From Nanobdellota archaeon (GTDB lineage Archaea > Nanobdellota > Nanobdellia > UBA10117): a DNA stretch of 45,471 bases. Made by a program: the position numbers and the translations under genes. Of the stretch, positions 15,709-21,443 are shown piece after piece (position 1 is the stretch's first letter; each line of letters begins with the position of its first letter). The stretch lies in NCBI GenBank assembly GCA_013331935.1, contig DUFN01000017.1, forward strand, positions 32,099 to 77,569, written 5' to 3'. Under the pieces are notes generated by a model. The model was given only the letters and a program-made list of their open reading frames with translations, searched no databases and was not told the DNA's origin.

Positions 15709-16407
15709 ATGAGCCTAAGAGTACTTGTCGGCTGTCCAACCCATCGCTGTAAAGACTATTGCCTTGAAGCCTATGCAAAAGCGGTAAAATCGCTTAGTTA
15801 CAATGGTTTTGATGTTCTGCTTGTTGATAATTCGCCTACAGATGAATATTTTGAAAAAATCAAATCGCTTGGCTTGAATGTAATGCGAGGCCCGCAGTTT
15901 GATACGGCGATTCAAAGGATTATCAGTTCGAGAAACTTGTTAAGGAAGTATGCAATTGAAAACAAGTACGATTATCTGCTGAGTTTGGAGCAGGATGTGA
16001 TTCCGTCAGCAGATATTATTAAAAGGCTTCTTTCGCATCAGAAAAAAGTAATCTCTGGCGTTTATTTTAACCTCCAGAAGAATCTTTCAGGCAAGGTAGT
16101 TCCTTTGGCAATGCTTTGGAGCAAAGTCGAAGGTGAAATCGGAATACACCTGTCAGAAGACATGATTTTCGAAAAGCCAGGCTTGTATGAAGTGCAGGCC
16201 TGCGGGCTTGGCGCAGTGTTGATTGCAAGGGAAGTTTTAGAGAAGGTTGAATTCCGTGCAGGAACAAAGCTCGGGGAAGGATGGGATGATATGTTTTTCT
16301 GCAGGGATGCAAAAGCACTTGGATACAAAATTTTTGCAGATACTTCGGTAATGTGCCAGCATGCCACAACACCAGAAGGCAAGTGGCAGAATATTGTGAA
16401 GTTTTAA
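15709..16407 (+). CDS. Glycosyltransferase-like protein (GT-A fold)
   Basis: 232 residues from the ATG at 15709, which lies the standard distance after the TATA box; an in-frame TTG at 15667 would precede that box. R-V-L-V-G-C-P-T-H-R near the N-terminus, V-D-N-S-P-T, L-S-L-E-Q-D-V-I-P at about 102-110 (a DxD-like metal site) and the late G-W-D-D-M-F-F-C-R-D-A stretch, matching the catalytic E/D-D of GT2 enzymes, indicate a nucleotide-sugar-dependent transferase. No membrane helices. Its location back to back with a sequon-bearing pilin suggests a role in surface glycan assembly. The specific sugar cannot be predicted. Confidence 0.7.
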   Translation: MSLRVLVGCPTHRCKDYCLEAYAKAVKSLSYNGFDVLLVDNSPTDEYFEKIKSLGLNVMRGPQFDTAIQRIISSRNLLRKYAIENKYDYLLSLEQDVIPSADIIKRLLSHQKKVISGVYFNLQKNLSGKVVPLAMLWSKVEGEIGIHLSEDMIFEKPGLYEVQACGLGAVLIAREVLEKVEFRAGTKLGEGWDDMFFCRDAKALGYKIFADTSVMCQHATTPEGKWQNIVKF

Positions 16408-16408
16408 A

Positions 16409-16473
16409 CAATTGACGTGGTAAGAATAAGTAATGCCTATCGAGCTTGCGAAGATAGGCAAACATGTCAATTG
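16409..16473. repeat. Nested inverted repeats
   Basis: CAATTGAC (16409-16416) is inverted at 16466-16473, and inside it TGCCTATC (16434-16441) is inverted at 16453-16460. The result is an interrupted stem with an 11-base terminal loop. It begins two bases after the glycosyltransferase stop and ends before the TATA-like box of the next gene. A 3'-end or processing structure of the upstream message is the simplest reading. A small structured RNA is also possible. Confidence 0.5.
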
Positions 16474-16531
16474 GGTTACAGTTGTGGCAGAATACAGTTA
16501 AATTTTAATACTCATAATGCGCATTAATTAT

Positions 16532-16849
16532 ATGGACACGCGATTAGTTGGCAAGGTGATTTTAATCATTGCGTTAGTTGGCGTTTTCTTTTTAGTTTCT
16601 CAGCAGGCAGACAGGTTCGGCTCTTTGACAGGCAAGACTGCACAAGATGGCAACTGCGCAGATTCAGATGGAAATGATATTTTCGCAAGAGGAGTAACTT
16701 TTGCAATCGCAGATGGCAGTTCTAAGAGCCACACCGATTATTGTTCAACAAGAGATAGCGTGATGGAAGGCCTGTGTGCAAATGGCAAATTCAACAGCGA
16801 ACAGAAGGCATGCGCTAAGGGTTGTGCTAGCGGGGCCTGCCTGAAGTAA
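16532..16849 (+). CDS. Membrane-anchored cysteine-rich extracellular protein
   Basis: 105 residues from the ATG at 16532, about 28 nt after the box TTAAATTTTAATA (16498-16510); an in-frame ATG at 16517 is less well placed. One hydrophobic helix (about 7-26) is followed by R-F-G-S-L-T-G-K and a small domain with C-A-D-S-D-G, D-Y-C, L-C-A-N-G and C-A-K-G-C-A-S-G-A-C. Such D-S-D-G...D-Y-C...G-C-x-x-G-A-C modules may be common in DPANN surface proteins. Six cysteines imply three disulfides outside the cell. The L-T-G after the helix also occurs in the 958-residue protein at 18524. Confidence 0.65.
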   Translation: MDTRLVGKVILIIALVGVFFLVSQQADRFGSLTGKTAQDGNCADSDGNDIFARGVTFAIADGSSKSHTDYCSTRDSVMEGLCANGKFNSEQKACAKGCASGACLK

Positions 16850-17017
16850 TTAATCTGCTGGCTTTATTATTATATTCCCGACAAAATCAGTTTCAAGCTC
16901 AACTTTTTTTGATTTTTTGATTTCTCTGCATCTTTCTATTATTTCTATGGGCAGGGTTATTACGTAACTCGTGTACTTTTTATTATGCCCTGGCTGTCTT
17001 CTTAATTTAACTTTCAT
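16850..17017 (-). CDS. AbrB/SpoVT-like small DNA-binding protein
   Basis: 55 residues. The sequence M-K-V-K-L-R-R-Q-P-G followed by Y-V-I-T-L-P-I-E-I-I-E-R-C and K-K-V-E-L-E-T-D-F-V-G-N-I-I-I-K-P has the swapped-hairpin layout of AbrB: a basic strand, the T-L-P turn leading to a short helix, then a beta-strand pair ending I-I-I-K-P. Members are antitoxins or global regulators acting as dimers. No toxin gene lies beside it. The stop directly abuts the stop of the convergent gene before it. A palindrome 11 bases upstream of the ATG suggests autoregulation. Confidence 0.75.
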   Translation of the reverse strand: MKVKLRRQPGHNKKYTSYVITLPIEIIERCREIKKSKKVELETDFVGNIIIKPAD

Positions 17018-17027
17018 ATTTGCCCAT

Positions 17028-17048
17028 GACTATAGTAAGACTATAGTC
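17028..17048. promoter_or_regulatory. Palindromic operator upstream of AbrB-like gene
   Basis: GACTATAGT (17028-17036) is perfectly inverted as ACTATAGTC (17040-17048) around AAG, and each half contains the self-complementary CTATAG. It lies between a minus-strand TATA-like TTTATATTC (17053-17060) and the start codon of the AbrB-like gene at 17017. A dimeric regulator bound here would block initiation. The 95-residue membrane protein gene on the other strand starts about 100 bases away with its own TATA box. Confidence 0.65.
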
Positions 17049-17152
17049 TTCGAATATAAAACTTTTGTTTGCAATAGAAAGTTACCACTTTGGCGGAAAG
17101 TAAAACTTATTTATACCCCAGAATCCTACGCTATTCTAAAGGAGGGAACGTA

Positions 17153-17440
17153 ATGGCCTTTTTAGAAGGAACACTCGGAATAGGCGTTGGCTTGCTGTTA
17201 GGACTAGCATTGTTGAAATACAGCGGCTACGTAGACCAGTTGAAGAAAGAGCTAGGCTATATTGCAAGCGGTGCAGTATTCTTGTTGTTGACAGCAGTGC
17301 TGACAACTGTGGGAACATTGGTGCCGACAGTAACAACTGCAGTTAGCTGGATAAACATAATCTTCAGCGTAATTGCCTTTATTCTGGTGTTAATTGGTGC
17401 TATCGCAACAGCACTGCAAATCTTCAGCAAACTGAAATAG
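17153..17440 (+). CDS. Small three-helix membrane protein
   Basis: 95 residues from the ATG at 17153, chosen because AAAGGAGGG lies 6-14 bases upstream, one of the clearest Shine-Dalgarno sequences in the window. The frame extends to 17090 without such support. Hydrophobic segments span about 6-25, 36-60 and 66-90; K-K-E-L between the first two and a K-L-K end are the only charged parts. I see no family motif. It lies between an AbrB-like regulator and a TFS gene. The strong ribosome binding site suggests high expression. Confidence 0.65.
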   Translation: MAFLEGTLGIGVGLLLGLALLKYSGYVDQLKKELGYIASGAVFLLLTAVLTTVGTLVPTVTTAVSWINIIFSVIAFILVLIGAIATALQIFSKLK

Positions 17441-17470
17441 AAGCTTTGCAAATCAAGCACCTCAAACCTC

Positions 17471-17494
17471 TTTCTTTTTATTTTGTTATTTTAA
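17471..17494 (+). terminator. T-rich termination tract
   Basis: CTTTCTTTTTATTTTGTTATTTT-like pyrimidine-rich run about 30 bases after the stop of the small membrane protein gene. Archaeal RNA polymerase stops at such T runs without needing a hairpin. The next gene has its own TATA box at about 17541-17550. Confidence 0.45.
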
Positions 17495-17573
17495 GTAAAT
17501 AGGTGTGGAGTAGACATTTTTAGCCGCAAAATATAGCCAAAATAGTTTTAAAGCGGTTTTTGATCCAGAAGTT

Positions 17574-17873
17574 ATGTTTTGCCAAAAATGCAAAAATCTA
17601 CTGATAGTTGTAGAAAATAAAAAGTGTAAGAATTGTGGTGCGCAGGTAGAGCAAAAAATCGAATTTTTAAGCAAGAGAAAAGTGAAAAAAGAAATTAAAA
17701 CCGGCGATGCGCAAAGAGACACAGAGCCAATGATGGATGCAAAGTGTAAAAAATGCGGAAATGATAAAGTTTATTGCTGGAGCAAACAAATTAGTTATGC
17801 AGATGAGCCAGAAGTAGAATTCTATAGATGCACTAAGTGCAGTTACACGTGGAGAAGCGGATATACTCCTTAA
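17574..17873 (+). CDS. tfs: Transcription factor S (TFIIS-like), paralogue 1
   Basis: 99 residues. N-terminal zinc ribbon C-x2-C...C-x2-C (C3, C6, C18, C21) as in RpoM/TFS, a short charged linker, and C-terminal ribbon C-K-K-C-G-N (C58, C61) to C-T-K-C (C86, C89). The loop A-D-E-P-E-V-E-F-Y-R holds the acidic D-E pair that enters the polymerase funnel and stimulates transcript cleavage in backtracked complexes. The TTTTAAAG box about 28 nt upstream fits leaderless expression. The second copy at 28229-28540 has a long leader instead. Confidence 0.9.
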   Translation: MFCQKCKNLLIVVENKKCKNCGAQVEQKIEFLSKRKVKKEIKTGDAQRDTEPMMDAKCKKCGNDKVYCWSKQISYADEPEVEFYRCTKCSYTWRSGYTP

Positions 17874-17875
17874 TC

Positions 17876-18421
17876 TTATTTATCAAAACTTCCGCCGGCA
17901 GTTGTCAGGCCAGAGAAATCTATTGTAAATGAAATCCTTGAACTGTTTGGCTGGCTTCGTATTAGGCAAGTACTGCTATTTGTAAAATTTAATATTATTT
18001 GTTTTATCTGGCCGATTTCAATATTTGCACCACCACAGCCAGCGTTGCACTTCGGTCCAGTACTGGATGCGCCGTCATTTCCCCAATTGCTCGAGCAGAT
18101 TGAATTTTGGCTTGAATCTAAAACAATCCATTCGGTAGTAGGGTACGATGTTAAATTAGAGACTGGAATTGGGTTGTTGCCAGTATTTTGTACGAAAATA
18201 TTGAGTATTTGTGTTGAGTCATTATAGTTTGTTTTTAAAACACTTGCAGCGGTTGAAGCTGTCTTAAAGAACTTGCTTTGGAAGCTTTCGACCCCGCCCT
18301 GTTGCTGGCCTTGTATCCGCGAGGCCCAGAAGAACATTCCACCAGCTGCGGCAACAACCATCATCATGATTAAAATCGTGGCAATTATTGGAGAGATTGC
18401 TTTTCGCGATTTCGTGGTCAT
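17876..18421 (-). CDS. Archaeal type IV pilin, paralogue 2
   Basis: 181 residues. M-T-T-K-S-R-K-A-I-S-P-I-I-A-T-I-L shows the same leader and assembly helix as the pilin at 15134-15658; G-Q-Q-Q-G-G-V-E-S after the helix and the C-terminal R-I-S-F-T-I-D-F-S-G are identical, while the central head diverges. Sequons N-D-S, N-L-T, N-F-T, N-S-S are present, with C-S-S-N-W and C-N-A-G-C-G-G cysteines. It ends two bases from the convergent TFS gene and starts opposite the large surface protein. Two related pilins suggest a heteropolymer or alternate subunits. Confidence 0.85.
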   Translation of the reverse strand: MTTKSRKAISPIIATILIMMMVVAAAGGMFFWASRIQGQQQGGVESFQSKFFKTASTAASVLKTNYNDSTQILNIFVQNTGNNPIPVSNLTSYPTTEWIVLDSSQNSICSSNWGNDGASSTGPKCNAGCGGANIEIGQIKQIILNFTNSSTCLIRSQPNSSRISFTIDFSGLTTAGGSFDK

Positions 18422-18523
18422 TTAGTTATATTATATTTAGCAGTTTATAAATTTACTGATGGCGCGCTAGATAATTAATTATGGCAATATATTTATATAG
18501 TATCTAATAGAAAAATAAGCGCC

Positions 18524-21400
18524 ATGGCCCTGAGTAAGAAAGCATCATTTACTGTTGCAGTAATACTTTTCATTCTCATCAGCTCAGTTGGTTTTTTGGG
18601 TTATTCTTTGCAAGGGAAAGGTTTGGCAGGGCTGACTGGGGCCGCAGTCAATTTGCCAAATCATGTAACCTGTACGGCTGGCCAAGGTTATGGTTTTGAA
18701 GTGGCACCGCCTGCAACTACTGCGCACACAATAACAGCGAGCGATAATATTGTGTGCCAGTCAAATGCACTGGGTCTTAGGACTACTGCTCTATTAACAA
18801 ACAGCAAATTAGATCCAATGAATTGTTTTACTCAAACATATAATCCTTACGGCGTACAGCTTTCCCCAGGCAAATATTATTTTTGCGTAAAGATAATTGC
18901 ATCACAGCGTTATTTTTTAATGGAATATAATCTCGGCGATACTATTAGTTTTGATTGGGCAGAACAAATACCTATTCAAATACCAACTTGTACAGACGTA
19001 GATAGCGATGGCTATGGCGCCAGGGGGACTGATTTATCTGTGTGTGCTGGCAGTGCCACTGTTGCAGATTGCAATGATGCAGATACGAGTATTAGTCCAA
19101 GTGCGCAGGAATACTGCGATGGAAAAGATAATAATTGTGATAATTTAGCAGATGAAGGCGGAGTCTGTGATACGATTCAGAACTGCGGTGCTTATGGCAA
19201 TACGTGCCCAACAGATCCAAATGGTGCGCCGATGTGCACGAATGGTGTTTGCAGTTTGATTTGTAATTCAGGCTATAACTTACAAGATGGTGCGTGTGTT
19301 CCTGATATTCCAGCCTGCGTGCCTGCAGCAGAAATCTGCGGAGATGAGATAGATCAGGACTGCGATGGCGCTGACCTGGCCTGCGCAACATGCACAGATA
19401 AAGATGGCGATGGCTATGGTTCTGTAGGTACTGATTTATCTGTTTGCACTGGCTCAATAGCTATTGCTGACTGTGATGATAATTCAGCCAGTATGAATCC
19501 AGGCGTGCCAGAACTCTGTGATGGTTTAGATAACAATTGCGATGCCAATACAGATGAAGGTGGCGTCTGCAATGGTAATGATTTGAATAATTGCGGTTCT
19601 TTTGGCGCGGTGTGTGCTGGCGATGCCTGCATAAGCGGTGTTTGCATGACATCGCAGGCTTGCTATACAGGGCCAACTAGCACGGAAGGTGTTGGTTCGT
19701 GCAAGGCAGGCACTAAGTTATGCGCTTCAGATGGCACTTGCGGAGTTTGCGTTGGTGAAGTTTTGCCAGTAACTGCCGGATTTAGCTGCATTAATCAAGA
19801 AGCAGATGTAAATTGCAATAGCCAGAAAGATTATTTGGAAGACGCTTGCACACCCGCCTGTCCAGAAGGCACTATTTTCGATAACATACTAAAAGAATGT
19901 ATCGCGCCAATAGCGCCAATACAGTGCGGCAATAATATTATTGAAACAGGCGAGCAATGTGATGATGGCAACATAGCAAGCGGAGATGGATGTTCTGCAA
20001 CCTGCCAGACAGAAGCGCCAGCCTGCATACCTATGGCTGAAGTTTGTGATGGTATCGATAATGATTGTAATGATTTAACAGATGAAGGTGGAGTCTGTGA
20101 TACAATTCAGAATTGCGGAACTTATGGCAATGCCTGCCCCGCAAATCCAAATAGCTACGCTATATGCACAGAAGGTGTTTGTGGAAAGGCGTGCGGAGAT
20201 GGCTATGAATTAGTTGAAGGCGTTTGCAATTCCTTGTGCGGAAATGGCGTAATTAATGCAGATGAGCAATGCGACGGGACAAACCTAAATGAAAAAACCT
20301 GCGCAAATTATGTTGAAGGTAGTACAGGAACACTCATTTGTAATGCGGACTGCACAGTTGGCACTGCAAGTTGCAGTGTGAATTTCTGGGCGCAGGGTGC
20401 AGAAGTTTCAGGCGAAGCAAATAGCAGATTATTTACAGAATATAAATTTAAGGCAAAACAGCGAATCAATTCTCCGCAATTGTCATTTTCATCGCTTGAT
20501 GCAAAACCAGAAACTGCGCCTGCGCAGGATAATGTTTATAAATACGAAGCAGTGTTGCTGACAAATTTTGCAGATGCAGATTTAGAAAATGTCGCACTTA
20601 AGTTTGCAGTAGAAAAGAGCTGGCTAGCAAGCAATAACTTAGATGAGTCGAAAGTTAAGCTAAACCGTTTGGAAAATGAGGTGTGGGCGTCTTATGATGC
20701 GACTATAGTCAGCGAAGATGATACAAATATAATTTATTCCGCAAACCTGCCAGGGTTATCAACTTATTCTGTAACATCAGAACCCTTGCCAAGCCAGCCA
20801 TCCGCAGCTGATGAGGGCGGAGGTGCTTCGGCCAGTGACAGTTCATCTGGCGGAGGAGGCTCATCTAGCGGTAGTTCTGGAGGTGGAGGCGGAGGAAGCT
20901 ATAGTTCTGGCGGAATCATGCAGAATGTTTTATCATCCGCAGTGGCGGGAAATGGCATTTGCGAGAAGGGAGAATCTGCTGCAAACGTCTGCTCAGACTG
21001 CTCATGCGCATCAGGCTATGCCTGCACAGATGATGGCTGCGCATTAGCTTCTTTAAATAAGGTTTCATCACAAACAGACAACATGGTAAAAGACGCAAAA
21101 TTGCCAAATAAGCTGTTTGGCAGTAAAACCCATTTCAAAGTTCCAGGAATATTAGCAGGCTTGGGAGGATTAACTGTGCTAATTATTTTGGCAGGCTTTA
21201 TTAAATCACACAAAAGAAATGCTACGAAAACAACAACGCAAGAATCAGTGCAGCCAGAGCCAAAACACAAATCAAGTGGTTTAAAATCATACGTGGCTAA
21301 AGAATTAGCAGAGGGCTACTCCAAAGACAAAGTAAAAGAAAGATTGGCAGAGGCGGGCTGGCCTGAAGATAAAATTGACAGCGCTTTTAAGAGCAAGTAA
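18524..21400 (+). CDS. Large cysteine-rich surface protein with MopE-type repeats and cytoplasmic helical tail
   Basis: 958 residues. N-terminal helix (about 8-28) then L-A-G-L-T-G; a small beta domain (45-148); metal-binding MopE-type units with D-x-D-x-D-G-Y, D-C-x-D and E-x-C-D-G-x-D-N-x-C-D at 158-212, 290-346 and, in part, 506-521; DUF4215-like C-G-x-x-x-I...E-Q-C-D units at 468-494 and 572-586; a PGF-pre-PGF-like beta domain (about 668-752); a Gly/Ser linker (764-797); a last cysteine cluster (813-839); a membrane helix (874-894); and a cytoplasmic tail ending in one E-L-A-E-G-Y-S...A-G-W-P-E-D repeat (922-955). The D-rich loops should bind calcium. It is probably a cell-envelope protein anchored at both ends. 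TATA-like box at 18488-18500. Confidence 0.8.
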   Translation: MALSKKASFTVAVILFILISSVGFLGYSLQGKGLAGLTGAAVNLPNHVTCTAGQGYGFEVAPPATTAHTITASDNIVCQSNALGLRTTALLTNSKLDPMNCFTQTYNPYGVQLSPGKYYFCVKIIASQRYFLMEYNLGDTISFDWAEQIPIQIPTCTDVDSDGYGARGTDLSVCAGSATVADCNDADTSISPSAQEYCDGKDNNCDNLADEGGVCDTIQNCGAYGNTCPTDPNGAPMCTNGVCSLICNSGYNLQDGACVPDIPACVPAAEICGDEIDQDCDGADLACATCTDKDGDGYGSVGTDLSVCTGSIAIADCDDNSASMNPGVPELCDGLDNNCDANTDEGGVCNGNDLNNCGSFGAVCAGDACISGVCMTSQACYTGPTSTEGVGSCKAGTKLCASDGTCGVCVGEVLPVTAGFSCINQEADVNCNSQKDYLEDACTPACPEGTIFDNILKECIAPIAPIQCGNNIIETGEQCDDGNIASGDGCSATCQTEAPACIPMAEVCDGIDNDCNDLTDEGGVCDTIQNCGTYGNACPANPNSYAICTEGVCGKACGDGYELVEGVCNSLCGNGVINADEQCDGTNLNEKTCANYVEGSTGTLICNADCTVGTASCSVNFWAQGAEVSGEANSRLFTEYKFKAKQRINSPQLSFSSLDAKPETAPAQDNVYKYEAVLLTNFADADLENVALKFAVEKSWLASNNLDESKVKLNRLENEVWASYDATIVSEDDTNIIYSANLPGLSTYSVTSEPLPSQPSAADEGGGASASDSSSGGGGSSSGSSGGGGGGSYSSGGIMQNVLSSAVAGNGICEKGESAANVCSDCSCASGYACTDDGCALASLNKVSSQTDNMVKDAKLPNKLFGSKTHFKVPGILAGLGGLTVLIILAGFIKSHKRNATKTTTQESVQPEPKHKSSGLKSYVAKELAEGYSKDKVKERLAEAGWPEDKIDSAFKSK

Positions 21401-21443
21401 GTAAAGATTTATATATGCAAATATAGAAAATCTAGCGAGGATA

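Noticed and set aside
18990-20360. Repetitive DNA that might suggest a CRISPR-like or satellite array
   Set aside because: The repeats are in-frame codons of MopE and DUF4215-type protein units; spacing and sequence vary and there are no unique spacers.
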